DNA from: DATJJW01 sp035491935 | GTDB lineage: Bacteria; Pseudomonadota; Alphaproteobacteria; ATCC43930; CGMCC-115725 | Direction of reading: 5' to 3' | Assembly (NCBI GenBank): GCA_035491935.1 | Contig: DATJJW010000179.1 | Span: forward strand, 1-24,118 | Length of the DNA stretch: 24,118 bases | Part shown: one piece after another, positions 14,553-22,460 of the stretch | Layout of the letters: each line of letters begins with the position of its first letter | Position numbering within the stretch: position 1 is the stretch's first letter | Notes under the pieces: model-generated | Seen by the model: only the letters and a program-made list of their open reading frames with translations | What the model was told of the DNA's origin: nothing | Database searches by the model: none | Program-made: the position numbers and the translations under genes

Positions 14553-15614
14553 ATGGCCGCTTCTAGACTGCTCGTCATGCCGCTGCCGATATCCCTGCCC
14601 GACGCTCAGCCTTTCCCGATCTTCGTGTCGCTGAACGGCCTGCCTGTGCTGGTCGTCGGCGAGGATGGCGAGGCGGCGGGCAAGCTGCGCCTGGCCGCAC
14701 GTACCGGTGCATCCCTGCGCGTCGTCGCGGTCAATCCCGACGCCCATCTTTTGGAAGCCATCGCCGATTGCGGCGCGGAACTCAGGCGCCGTGCCTTCGA
14801 GTTCGCCGATCTCGACGATGTCCGGCTCTGCTTTGTCGCCTTGCGTGACGAGGATGCCTGCGCCGCGGTGGTGACGGCGGCACGCGACCGGGGCGTACTC
14901 GTCAATGCGGTCGACAAGCCGGCGCTCTGCGACTTCATCGTGCCGGCGATCATCGATCGCCCGCCGATCACGGTCGCGATCTCGACCGGCGGCACGGCGC
15001 CGATCCTGGCGCGCGAACTGCGCCGCCGGATCGAGGCGATGATCCCGCCGGCCTATGGCGATCTTGCCCGCTTCCTCCATGGCTGGCGCGCCCGGGTGAC
15101 GGCGGCCCTTGCCGATGCGCTCGCCCGCCGCCGTTTCTGGGAATCGGCCCTGGAGAGTCCGGCCGCCGAACACATGCTGGCGGGCGATGCCAGAGGGGCG
15201 GAGGCCGCGATGGCGGCACATCTGGATGCCAGCGCGCGCGGCAACACGCTGCCGCCCGGCCGGATCAGCCTGGTCGGCGCCGGCCCCGGCGATCCCGAGT
15301 TGCTGACCTTGCGTGCGCTTCGCATCGTGCAGGGCGCCGACCTCGTCCTTTACGATCCGGCGATCGATCGGCGCGTCGTCGATCTCAGCCGCCGGGGTGC
15401 CCGGCGCGTCGAGGTGAAGGGGCTGACGCCCGAGGCTATCGCTCATCTCGTCCGGACAGCGGTCGGGCAGGGCGATCATGTCGTCCGGCTGGTGCCGGGC
15501 GATGCCGCGTCGGACAATGCGGCAGATGACGGCCTTGCCAAGACGCTGGGCCTGCCGGTCGAGATCGTGCCGGGTGTCGCCCATGCCACCAAAGAGGACG
15601 GCCATGGCGCCTGA
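14553..15614 (+). CDS. Siroheme synthase-like protein: precorrin-2 dehydrogenase plus half-length SUMT domain
   Basis: The 353-residue protein starts with a CysG N-terminal-type Rossmann domain. It has LPVLVVGEDGEAAGK, then VNAVDKP with Asp121 at the position of the catalytic Asp of CysG, and FIVPAIIDRPPITVAISTGG. This NAD-dependent part would make sirohydrochlorin from precorrin-2 and possibly insert iron. Residues ~236-343 match the first half of uroporphyrinogen-III methyltransferase (SLVGAGPGDPELLTLRALR...LVLYD). The SAM-site GGDPFxFGRGGEE is replaced by PGDAASDNAADD, and the protein stops just after VPGVAHA. The methyltransferase half is therefore probably inactive. An in-frame ATG at 14577 is an alternative start. 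Start and stop contacts with kup and the next gene suggest translational coupling. Confidence 0.85.
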   Translation: MAASRLLVMPLPISLPDAQPFPIFVSLNGLPVLVVGEDGEAAGKLRLAARTGASLRVVAVNPDAHLLEAIADCGAELRRRAFEFADLDDVRLCFVALRDEDACAAVVTAARDRGVLVNAVDKPALCDFIVPAIIDRPPITVAISTGGTAPILARELRRRIEAMIPPAYGDLARFLHGWRARVTAALADALARRRFWESALESPAAEHMLAGDARGAEAAMAAHLDASARGNTLPPGRISLVGAGPGDPELLTLRALRIVQGADLVLYDPAIDRRVVDLSRRGARRVEVKGLTPEAIAHLVRTAVGQGDHVVRLVPGDAASDNAADDGLAKTLGLPVEIVPGVAHATKEDGHGA

Positions 15615-16641
15615 TACATCCTTTCCGACCCAGGACCCCAATACCTATGCCGGCCTGGCGCCGAGCGCGGCGCAGCAACGGCTGGCCGGTTATGTCGCGG
15701 CGCTGGGGCGTGGCCCCGGCAAATCCCGCGCGCTCAGCCGCGAGGAGGCGCGCGATGCGCTGGGGCTGGTGTTGAACGGCCTGGGCGACCCGCATCAGGT
15801 GGGTGCCTTGCTCATGCTGCTGCGTTTTCGCGGCGAGGAGCCGGAGGAGATCGCGGGGCTGGTCGAGGCGGCCCGCGGCCATGCCGGGGCGGCGCCGACT
15901 GCGGCCGTGGCGCTCGACTGGCCCTCTTACGGCGCCGGGCGTACACGCGGCTGTCCCTGGTTCCTGCTCGCCGCCATGACGCTGGGGGCGGCCGGCATGC
16001 CCGTGCTGATGCACGGCTCGAACGAGTTCTCTTCCGGCATGCCGGTCGCCGATGGGCTGGCGGCGCTGGGGCTTTCGCCCGCACGGGCTCGTAACGAGGC
16101 GGCAGACCAGATCGCGGTACGAGGCTTCGCCTATTTGCCACTGGTGGCCTTGAGCCCTGAGCTCGACCGGCTGTTGTCGCTGCGCCATCTGCTGGGCTTG
16201 CGTTCGCCAGTCAATACGGTGGCGCGGCTGCTCAACCCCTTCGACGCGCCGGCCGGCATCGACGGCGTGTTCCATCCGCCCTACATCCATCTGCATCTGG
16301 GCGTGGCCGAAGCCATGGGGTATCGGCGCCTCACCGTGGTCAAGGGGGCCGGCGGTGAGGCTGAGCGCAATCCGCTGAAGCGGCTGGAAGCGCAGATATG
16401 GCAGGCAGGAAACGGCCGCAGCCCGGCCGAGTTCGAGGCGATCGCGGAGAACGGTCAGCCCGATATGCCGGTCGATGCCGCAGGCTTCCGCGCCGTGTGG
16501 CGGGGCGAGGACGACAATGCCCGGGCGCTCGCCACCATCCTCGGCACCGTGGCGCTGGGGCTGCTCGCGACGGGCAAGGCAAAGGAGCCTGGTGAGGCCG
16601 ATGTCTTGGCCCGGGAACTTTGGCGCGCCCGCCATGGCTGA
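15604..16641 (+). CDS. TrpD2/YbiB-like glycosyl transferase family protein
   Basis: The 345-residue protein has the anthranilate phosphoribosyltransferase fold. A helical N-terminal part (ALSREEARDALGLVLNG...GALLMLLRFRGEEPEEIAGL) is followed by the PRPP-loop counterpart VLMHGSNEFSSG and a conserved LRSPVNTVARLLNPF. YbiB/TrpD2 proteins keep the fold but bind nucleic acid rather than make tryptophan; their role is unclear. The ATG at 15604 overlaps the preceding stop by 11 bases, a sign of coupling. Genuine TrpD is unlikely because the KHGNRxxSS motif is changed and no trp genes are nearby. Confidence 0.8.
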   Translation: MAPDTSFPTQDPNTYAGLAPSAAQQRLAGYVAALGRGPGKSRALSREEARDALGLVLNGLGDPHQVGALLMLLRFRGEEPEEIAGLVEAARGHAGAAPTAAVALDWPSYGAGRTRGCPWFLLAAMTLGAAGMPVLMHGSNEFSSGMPVADGLAALGLSPARARNEAADQIAVRGFAYLPLVALSPELDRLLSLRHLLGLRSPVNTVARLLNPFDAPAGIDGVFHPPYIHLHLGVAEAMGYRRLTVVKGAGGEAERNPLKRLEAQIWQAGNGRSPAEFEAIAENGQPDMPVDAAGFRAVWRGEDDNARALATILGTVALGLLATGKAKEPGEADVLARELWRARHG

Positions 16642-16781
16642 ATAGCGCCTGGTTCGGGTGCCTTTGTCTTGCTCTTGGGCCTCGGAGCCGCCATGTTCTG
16701 CCGAGAACGCATTAATCCCCGCGCCCTCAGCGCATGGGCCCCGAGCCCGCGCCGGGCGCCAGCCTAGTCAGGATATCACTC

Positions 16782-17693
16782 GTGGATCAGCTTATCGGCG
16801 CCGGCAAGGGCGCGGACAACGCCGTCAAGGACACCTCGACCCAGACCTTCATGGCTGACGTCGTCGAGGCATCGATGACCACGCCGGTCGTCGTCGATTT
16901 CTGGGCGGAATGGTGCGGACCCTGCAAGACCTTGGGACCGATCCTGGAGCGCGCCGTTGCCGCGACCAAGGGTGCGGTCAAGATGGTCAAGCTCGATATC
17001 GAGAAGTACCCTGAGATCGCACAGCAGATGCGTATCCAGTCGATTCCGGCGGTCTATGCCTTCCTCGATGGCCGCCCGGTCGACGGCTTCGTCGGCGCGG
17101 TGCCGGAAAGCCAGGTCAAGACCTTCGTCCAGCGCCTGGCCGGCATGAGCAAGGGTGGCGGGGCCTCGCCGATCGACGAAGCCCTTGATGTCGCCAAGAA
17201 CGCGATGGCCGAAGGCGATTTCGGCACGGCGGAATCGATCTATCAGCAGATCCTGCAGCATGAGCAGGACAATGTTCCGGCTCTGGTGGGGTTGGCGCGT
17301 TGCGCCTTGCAGGCGGGTGATATCGAGGACGCCAAGACGATCGCCGCCCGTATCCCGGCCGAAGAGAAATCGGCCGACATCACCTCGCTCCGGACCGCGA
17401 TCGAACTGGCCGAGCAGGCGAGCCAATCGGCCGGTGCGCTTGGCGAGTGGCAGGACCGTCTGGCGCGCGATGCCAATGACCACGAGGCGCAGGTCGAATA
17501 TGCCAAGGCCCTGTTCGGGCTCGGCCGGCGCGAGGAGGCGGTCGACGAGTTGCTCAAGGCCATCAAGACGGATCGCGAATGGAACGAGCAGGCGGCGCGC
17601 AAGCAGCTCGTCCAGTTCTTCGAGGCGATGGGCTCGGCCGATCCCCTGACCGTGGCGTCGCGCAAGCGCCTCTCCTCCATCCTGTTTTCGTAA
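16782..17693 (+). CDS. cnoX: Thioredoxin-like co-chaperone CnoX (YbbN)
   Basis: The 303-residue protein has an N-terminal thioredoxin domain (~15-120) with WAEWCGPCK (Cys45, Cys48) and cis-Pro89 (SIPAVYAF). A C-terminal tetratricopeptide-like region (~130-303) follows, with repeats such as AMAEGDFGTAESIYQQIL and ALFGLGRREEAVDELL. CnoX protects unfolding proteins from over-oxidation and hands them to chaperones; E. coli CnoX lacks a complete CxxC, whereas this one has it. I chose the GTG at 16782 (MDQLIGAGKG) because an AGGA site lies 8 bases upstream and homologs begin in this way. An in-frame ATG at 16734 would add an unlikely Pro/Ala-rich leader. It heads a run with the LON-domain and Trm112 genes. 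Confidence 0.88.
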   Translation: MDQLIGAGKGADNAVKDTSTQTFMADVVEASMTTPVVVDFWAEWCGPCKTLGPILERAVAATKGAVKMVKLDIEKYPEIAQQMRIQSIPAVYAFLDGRPVDGFVGAVPESQVKTFVQRLAGMSKGGGASPIDEALDVAKNAMAEGDFGTAESIYQQILQHEQDNVPALVGLARCALQAGDIEDAKTIAARIPAEEKSADITSLRTAIELAEQASQSAGALGEWQDRLARDANDHEAQVEYAKALFGLGRREEAVDELLKAIKTDREWNEQAARKQLVQFFEAMGSADPLTVASRKRLSSILFS

Positions 17694-17717
17694 GGGCCTC
17701 GAGCGTTGAGCGGGACC

Positions 17718-18368
17718 ATGCGTTCGCCGGGCTTCGAGACACCGTTCTCGCGGTTGCCGGCCAGCCTGCCGGTCTTCCCGTTGAGTGGCGCCATGCTGTT
17801 GCCGCGCGGACGCCTGCCGCTCAACATCTTCGAGCCGCGCTACCTCGCCATGATCGATGATGCGCTGGCCGGCGACCGGCTGATCGGCATGATTCAGCCG
17901 ATCGACGACAGCGAGGCGACGCCGGTGCTGCATCGCGTCGGCTGCGTCGGCCGGCTGACCTCGGTGGCCGAGGAAGGGCGGCGCTATATCATCACGCTCA
18001 ACGGCGTCTGCCGCTTCGCCGTCGGCGAAGAATTGACCAGCATGCGCGGATATCGCCGCATCGTGCCGGAGTGGTCGGAATTCCAGTCCGACTACCATCA
18101 CGATGTCGGCGTGCTCGATGACCGGCCACGTCTGATCGCCGGCCTCAAGAGCTATTTCAAGCGCCATGATCTGGCCGCCGACTGGACAGCGATCGAGAAG
18201 GTCGACGACGAGCGGCTGGTGACCTCGCTCGCCATGGTCTGCCCGTTCCAGCCGGTCGACAAGCAGGCGCTGCTGGAGGCGCCGAATTTGACGGCGCGCG
18301 GCAAGCTGCTGACCGGGCTGGTCGAGATGGCGGTGACGCCGCCGCCCGACGGCCCGACCCTGAATTGA
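17718..18368 (+). CDS. LON peptidase substrate-binding (N-terminal) domain protein
   Basis: The 216-residue protein is a stand-alone LON N-terminal domain: LPVFPLSGAMLLPRGRLPLNIFEPRYLAMIDDAL (~18-50) is the family hallmark. There is no AAA+ or protease part. Such proteins are thought to bind unfolded segments or serve as adaptors, but their role is unsettled. The ATG at 17718 is preferred; an in-frame TTG at 17706 would add four residues. The gap to cnoX is 24 bases and the next gene follows after 31, so co-transcription is likely. The neighbourhood cnoX, LON domain, Trm112, DUF971 looks like a protein-quality and translation set. Confidence 0.85.
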   Translation: MRSPGFETPFSRLPASLPVFPLSGAMLLPRGRLPLNIFEPRYLAMIDDALAGDRLIGMIQPIDDSEATPVLHRVGCVGRLTSVAEEGRRYIITLNGVCRFAVGEELTSMRGYRRIVPEWSEFQSDYHHDVGVLDDRPRLIAGLKSYFKRHDLAADWTAIEKVDDERLVTSLAMVCPFQPVDKQALLEAPNLTARGKLLTGLVEMAVTPPPDGPTLN

Positions 18369-18399
18369 CTTTTGGCCAATTGACCTGAGGACGACGCCC

Positions 18400-18603
18400 A
18401 TGGCCGACATGAAGCCGCAGATCGACGCCAAGCTCTTGGAGATCCTGGTCTGCCCGATGACCAAGGCCACGTTGCGCTATGACCGCGAGGCGCAGGAACT
18501 GATCAGCGACGAAGCGGGCCTGGCCTATCCGATCCGCGACGGCATCCCGATCATGCTGGTCGACGAGGCGCGGCCGCTGAAGGATGAGACATCGCCCGCT
18601 TAG
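18400..18603 (+). CDS. Trm112 family protein (YcaR-like)
   Basis: The 67-residue protein contains DAKLLEILVCPMTKATLRYD, then AGLAYPIRDGIPIML, the full signature of bacterial Trm112/YcaR proteins. Eukaryotic and archaeal Trm112 proteins activate methyltransferases for tRNA, rRNA and release factors. In bacteria a similar helper role is suspected. Only one Cys of the zinc knuckle (VCPMT) is present, as is common in the bacterial group. A GAGGAC sequence lies shortly upstream of the ATG. Confidence 0.9.
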   Translation: MADMKPQIDAKLLEILVCPMTKATLRYDREAQELISDEAGLAYPIRDGIPIMLVDEARPLKDETSPA

Positions 18604-18616
18604 GGCGTGTCGTGCC

Positions 18617-18979
18617 ATGAGCGCCGCATCCCCCTGGCCGACGGAGATCAGGCTGGGCGAGCAAGGAAGAAAGCTCGCCGTCAGCTTCGATGACGGCCGG
18701 CATTTCGATTTCACCGCCGAATATCTTCGGGTCGAGAGCCCTTCGGCTGAGGTGCAGGGCCACGGGCCGGACCAGAAGCGTCTGGTCGCCGGCAAATCCC
18801 AAATCCGCATCACCGCCATCGAGCCGGTTGGCCATTATGCCGTGCGCCTCGTCTTCGATGACGGCCACGATACCGGCATCTATAGCTGGAGCCGGCTGAT
18901 GGAGATGGGCATCAACCATGATGCCTGGTGGATGGCGTATCTCGACGCGCTGGGGCGGGCCGGGCTCAAGCGCCGCTGA
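18617..18979 (+). CDS. DUF971 (gamma-butyrobetaine hydroxylase N-terminal-like) domain protein
   Basis: The 120-residue protein has the pattern WPTEIRLGEQGRKLAVSFDDG, then FTAEYLRVESPSAEVQGH, and VGHYAVRLVFDDGHDTGIYSWSRL, which is the DUF971 signature. The domain is found alone or fused to hydroxylases and Mrp-type Fe-S carriers; its role is not defined. The start ATG at 18617 lies 13 bases after the Trm112 stop, so the two are probably co-translated. Confidence 0.88.
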   Translation: MSAASPWPTEIRLGEQGRKLAVSFDDGRHFDFTAEYLRVESPSAEVQGHGPDQKRLVAGKSQIRITAIEPVGHYAVRLVFDDGHDTGIYSWSRLMEMGINHDAWWMAYLDALGRAGLKRR

Positions 18980-19113
18980 TCCTGACTCGATTTGGGTGTC
19001 GAATCGCTTCGACTCGGCGTCGACTCCAGAGCCTCAATCTGCTCTAATACAGCCGGGGCGAGACGAAATACTCGCTCAGGACAACCACCGATAAATCGGC
19101 GGGGAGCACGCAT
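18980..19113. other. Short intergenic region before the Hpt gene
   Basis: These 134 bases contain three GACTC copies and a 6-bp perfect stem with tetraloop (GTCGAA-TCGC-TTCGAC, 18998-19013), which may act as a terminator for the DUF971 gene although no T run follows. A GGGGAG site (19101-19106) serves the Hpt gene. Confidence 0.4.
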
Positions 19114-19455
19114 ATGGAGCCGGAACTCGACCTGTCCATCCTTGCCGATGCCTGCGGCGGCAATATGACGGTCATCGGCATGGCGCTCAGGCTGTTCGTC
19201 CAGACGACGCGCGCCGACCTCGCCAAGCTGGATGCCGTGGTGGCGAGCGAGAACGTCGACGGCACCTTGGCCTCCGCCCACCGCATCAAGGGTGCGGCGC
19301 GCCAGATCGGCGCCTCGGCCGTCATGGCCGCCAGCCAGGAGATCGAGGCGGCGGCAGAGTTGCCGGACTGGCCGGTGATCCGTGCCGCCCTGCCGCGTCT
19401 CAAGGCAGGGTTCGAGGCCTTGGAAGCGCATATCGCCCAGCATTATCCAGGCTAG
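19114..19455 (+). CDS. Stand-alone Hpt phosphotransfer protein
   Basis: The 113-residue protein carries the histidine-phosphotransfer motif AHRIKGAARQIGA with the phosphorylatable His56, flanked by long helices consistent with a four-helix bundle. Such proteins relay phosphate between a hybrid kinase and a response regulator. No kinase or receiver lies beside it. Its TAG stop (19453-19455) shares the CTAG palindrome with the stop of the convergent HPP/CBS gene. Confidence 0.85.
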   Translation: MEPELDLSILADACGGNMTVIGMALRLFVQTTRADLAKLDAVVASENVDGTLASAHRIKGAARQIGASAVMAASQEIEAAAELPDWPVIRAALPRLKAGFEALEAHIAQHYPG

Positions 19456-20558
19456 GCCCTATCTCCGGAGATCGCGCGGTCGCCGAGCGGCGTGTTGCCG
19501 TTGGCGACCAGCCCATGAGCCATCGCCGCAAGCAAGTCGGTCTGGGTGATCAGGCCCAGGACGCGCCGGTGCGGGTCGGTGATGACGACCGCGTGGGTGT
19601 GGCCGTCGGTCAGCATCGCCGTGAGGCCGGTCGCCGCCGCCTCGGGCGTTGCCGTGACCGCCGGCCGTATCAGCTTGGCAATCGGGCCGGTGGCGCGCGC
19701 CACCTCGCGCAGGCCGATGACGCCGGCGAGGCGCCCGGTCTCGTCGATGACCGGCAAAGCCCGTATGTTATGGGCGAGCAGCTTGTCGCGCGCTTGCTCG
19801 GCCGTGGTGTCGAGGTTTGCGGTGATCACGTCCCTCGACATGATGTCCCGGCATCGTATCCGGCCATGGGCGCGGGCCAGCGCCTGGGCCTCGGCCTCGG
19901 CGATCAGCGCCGCCAGATCGGCCCGGTCGATGTCGAAGCTCTCACGCAACTGGCTCAGTGCTGCATCCAGATCGGCCTCGCTGACCCCGATCCGCGCCGG
20001 CGGCGGCGGGTCGGCCGTGCCATGGGTATTGGCCGGGGCATGGACGGCCTTGTGCGGATAGCTGCGGCGGGCGAGCTTGCTGAAGACGATGCCGAGCCCG
20101 ACCAGCATGATCGAATTGAGCGCCACCGGCACCAATGGGAACAGGAAGCCCCAATGGCCGACGACCGGACCGCCCAGCACGGCGGTCATCGCTGCCGCCC
20201 CGCCCGGGGGATGAAGGCAGCGGGTCAGCGACATGACGGTGATGGCCAGTGCCACGCTGGCGCCGATCGCGAGCACCGGGTCGTGGATCAAAAGCGAGAC
20301 TAGCACGCCGCTATAGGCGGAGACGGTGTTGCCGCCGATGATCGACCAGGGCTGGGCGAGCGGGCTCGACGGTACGGCGAACAGCAGCACGGCTGAGGCG
20401 CCGAGCGGTGCCACGATCAGCGGCAAGGTGGGGTTGCGGCCGATCACCAGGCCGCAGATGAAGCCCGTGAGGGCGATGGCGATCAGTGCGCCGAGACTGG
20501 CGATCGCCCGGTCGCGCAGGGTCGCGCCCGGTAGGATAGGCTTGAACCAGCTTGTCAT
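19452..20558 (-). CDS. HPP family membrane protein with C-terminal CBS pair
   Basis: The 368-residue protein has four or five membrane segments in residues ~18-162 with the name-giving motif RCLHPPGGAAAMTAVLGG (HPP at 116-118). A soluble linker follows (~170-235), then two CBS domains (~236-350: CRDIMSRDVITA, VIDETGRLAGVIG, HAVVITDPHRRVLGLIT). HPP-family members include chloroplast and cyanobacterial nitrite transporters. The CBS pair usually senses adenine nucleotides. It starts 10 bases after the UbiH-family stop on the same strand, so it is in that operon. Confidence 0.85.
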   Translation of the reverse strand: MTSWFKPILPGATLRDRAIASLGALIAIALTGFICGLVIGRNPTLPLIVAPLGASAVLLFAVPSSPLAQPWSIIGGNTVSAYSGVLVSLLIHDPVLAIGASVALAITVMSLTRCLHPPGGAAAMTAVLGGPVVGHWGFLFPLVPVALNSIMLVGLGIVFSKLARRSYPHKAVHAPANTHGTADPPPPARIGVSEADLDAALSQLRESFDIDRADLAALIAEAEAQALARAHGRIRCRDIMSRDVITANLDTTAEQARDKLLAHNIRALPVIDETGRLAGVIGLREVARATGPIAKLIRPAVTATPEAAATGLTAMLTDGHTHAVVITDPHRRVLGLITQTDLLAAMAHGLVANGNTPLGDRAISGDRA

Positions 20559-20568
20559 GAAAAAACTC

Positions 20569-21810
20569 TCAGAGACGCTCGCCGCGGGTCAATTTCGGTA
20601 AGGGACCCAGCACGCCCATGGCATGGCGCATGAGCAGCTTGCGCACTGGCGTCAGCGGTTTGGTGCCGACCATGGCGAGGCCCAAGTCACGGACCAGCTT
20701 GACCGGCGGGATGTTGTTGGAGAACAGGCGGTTGAGCCCGTCGGTGACGAGCGCCAGGGCGGCGGTATCGCCCCGCCGTCCGGCACGATAGGCGGCGAGC
20801 AGCGTCTCGCTGCCGGGGTCGAGGCCGAGGCGGCAGGTATCGACGATCAGCTCCGCCAGCACGGCGACGTCCCGGATGCCCAGGTTGAGACCTTGGCCGG
20901 CGATCGGGTGGATGGCGTGGGCGGCGTCCCCGACCAGCGCCAGACGCGGACCGGTCATTTGCTCGGCATGCACGATCGAGATCGGGTAGTGCCAGCGCGG
21001 GCCTTCCAGTTCCAAGGCGCCCAGGAAATCGCCGAAGCGGCGCTCCAGCTCGCGTTTGAATCCTGGATCGTCGAGCGCCATCAGCTTGGGCGCCAGATCG
21101 CTCCGCTCGGTCCAGACGACGGAGGACCGATTATCAGTCATCGGCAGGATGGCGAAGGGCCCGGCGGGCAGGAAATGCTCGACTGCGATGCCGCCATGCG
21201 GGATCTCGTGCCGGACCGTGCAGGTCAGCGCGTCCTGGCCGTAGCGGTGCTCGATGGTCTTGATGCCGGCGGCCTGGCGCAGGAAGGAGCCCTTGCCGTC
21301 CGCGGCGATGGCGAGCCGGCCGCGTACCAGACGCCCATCGGCGAGATGGATGCTGACCCCGCCCATGTCGCTCTCGAAGCCTTCGACCATCGCGGGTGCC
21401 ACCGGCGTCAGCATGTCGGCCAGGTTCTCGATGCGCAGCAGCAATGCGCGGCGCAGATGGCGGCTTTCGACGATATGGCCAAGCGGCTGGTCGCCGACCT
21501 CTCGGTAATCGTAATGCAGGAACAGCGGCGCGTTGTTGTCTGCGACCCGGATCTCCAGGATCGGCTCCGCTCGGGCCTCGACCAGCGGCCAGACGCCAAT
21601 GGTCTCCAGGATGCGCCGGCTGCCGTATGCCACAGCGAAGCTGCGGCCGTCGAACCGGTCCTCGGCGCGGGCATCGGCCGGCAGGCGGTCGATGATCACC
21701 GTCCGTACGCCGGCATCGGCGCAGGCGATGGCGATGATCATGCCGGCGGCACCGCCGCCCACCACGACGACGTCGGCGGCGATGTCGGGACGCCGGGCGG
21801 GCGCGCTCAT
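20569..21810 (-). CDS. UbiH/UbiF/Coq6-family FAD-dependent hydroxylase
   Basis: The 413-residue protein has the FAD dinucleotide motif DVVVVGGGAAGMIIAIA (~13-29), the DG motif LAIAADGKGSFLRQ, and the GD motif LALVGDAAHAIHPIAGQGLNLGIRD. The last is typical of ubiquinone-ring hydroxylases. It would add an oxygen to a ubiquinone precursor at the inner membrane. I chose the ATG at 21810, with GGCGGAAG just upstream; the frame stays open to 22047, but that part overlaps the promoter region of glnK and looks non-coding. Which ring position is hydroxylated cannot be told. Confidence 0.88.
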   Translation of the reverse strand: MSAPARRPDIAADVVVVGGGAAGMIIAIACADAGVRTVIIDRLPADARAEDRFDGRSFAVAYGSRRILETIGVWPLVEARAEPILEIRVADNNAPLFLHYDYREVGDQPLGHIVESRHLRRALLLRIENLADMLTPVAPAMVEGFESDMGGVSIHLADGRLVRGRLAIAADGKGSFLRQAAGIKTIEHRYGQDALTCTVRHEIPHGGIAVEHFLPAGPFAILPMTDNRSSVVWTERSDLAPKLMALDDPGFKRELERRFGDFLGALELEGPRWHYPISIVHAEQMTGPRLALVGDAAHAIHPIAGQGLNLGIRDVAVLAELIVDTCRLGLDPGSETLLAAYRAGRRGDTAALALVTDGLNRLFSNNIPPVKLVRDLGLAMVGTKPLTPVRKLLMRHAMGVLGPLPKLTRGERL

Positions 21811-21967
21811 GCCTGCTTCCGCCGGAGAATGCGCATTTTTGATACCGGATGCCTGAATTTTAGGCAATTCCCATGAACCCTCTGTGACATCCGGCTTCGC
21901 TGGAGCGGCCGGTGCCGTCCTGGCGCTTCCCGGCCGGCCACGGCAATTTCCACCAAATCCTGCCGCA

Positions 21968-21984
21968 GTGCAAAATTTTTTCAC
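21968..21984. promoter_or_regulatory. Imperfect palindrome upstream of the sigma54 promoter
   Basis: GTGCAAAATTTTTTCAC has 8-base arms with one mismatch. It is about 90 bp upstream of the predicted start site, a usual distance for an activator of sigma54 RNA polymerase. It does not match the NtrC consensus TGCACC-N5-GGTGCA well, so the binding protein is uncertain. Confidence 0.3.
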
Positions 21985-22041
21985 AGCCGATACCGGCGAC
22001 CTGCGCTGCTTCGGCGCCATGGCAGAACCGGCCGGCGCGTC

Positions 22042-22056
22042 TGGCACGGTTCTTGA
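22042..22056 (+). promoter_or_regulatory. Sigma54 (RpoN) promoter of glnK-amtB
   Basis: TGGCACGGTTCTTGA matches the consensus TGGCACG-N4-TTGC(A/T) in all but the final C of the -12 element. The GG (22043-22044) and G (22055) have the required 10-base spacing. The predicted start lies near 22068, about 55 bases before the glnK ATG. glnK-amtB operons are classic NtrC/RpoN targets under nitrogen limitation. Confidence 0.85.
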
Positions 22057-22121
22057 GAGTACCGGTCTCGACGGGGGGTGGGTCGACTGGCGACCGCGAT
22101 CCCGGAGGCAGGAGATTGTTC

Positions 22122-22460
22122 ATGAAATATGTGATCGCGATCATCAAGCCGTTCAAGCTGGACGACGTTCGCGAGGCTTTGATGGGCCTGGGGGTGCAAG
22201 GGCTCACGGTCAGCGAGGTGAAGGGTTTCGGTCGCCAAAAGGGACAGACGGAAATCTACCGCGGCGCGGAATACTCCGTCAGCTTCCTGCCCAAGGTGAA
22301 GATCGAACTGGCTGTGGTCGACGAGTTGGTCGAGCGCGCCGTGGAAACGATTCAGAGGACCGCGAATACCGGCCGCATCGGCGACGGCAAGGTCTTCGTC
22401 CTCGACGTGGCGCAAGCCGTGCGCATCCGCACCGGCGAGGCCGGCGACGCAGCGCTCTGA
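22122..22460 (+). CDS. glnK: PII nitrogen regulatory protein GlnK
   Basis: The 112-residue length and sequence are those of PII. It has MKYVIAIIKPFKLDDVREAL at the start, the T-loop KGFGRQKGQTEIYRGAEYSVSF with the uridylylated Tyr51, and the second signature NTGRIGDGKVFVLDV (~83-97). It binds ATP/ADP and 2-oxoglutarate and, when not uridylylated, blocks the AmtB channel. The GGAG site is 7 bases before the ATG. It lies 95 bases upstream of amtB in one transcript under the sigma54 promoter. I call it GlnK rather than GlnB because of its amtB linkage. Confidence 0.95.
   Translation: MKYVIAIIKPFKLDDVREALMGLGVQGLTVSEVKGFGRQKGQTEIYRGAEYSVSFLPKVKIELAVVDELVERAVETIQRTANTGRIGDGKVFVLDVAQAVRIRTGEAGDAAL

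Larger units (their letters stand above)
21811..22121. other. Divergent regulatory region between the ubiH-like gene and glnK
   Basis: No gene is seen in these 311 bases. They contain an imperfect palindrome GCCTGAATTTTAGGC (21851-21865), a GTG-N-AAAA/TTTT-N-CAC palindrome (21968-21984) about 90 bp upstream of the predicted glnK start site, the sigma54 promoter (22042-22056), and the glnK ribosome binding site GGAG (22111-22114). Confidence 0.5.

Noticed and set aside
12566..14578. 670-codon open frame on the minus strand opposite kup
   Set aside because: Composition is dominated by His, Asp, Arg and Gln with no recognisable domain, while kup on the other strand is certain.
16776..18470. 564-codon open frame on the minus strand opposite cnoX and the LON-domain gene
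   Set aside because: It spans two confirmed genes and their spacer, and its product looks like antisense translation.
21811..22047. Upstream extension of the UbiH-family frame by 79 codons
   Set aside because: The added residues are unlike the family and lie in the glnK control region; a ribosome binding site supports 21810.
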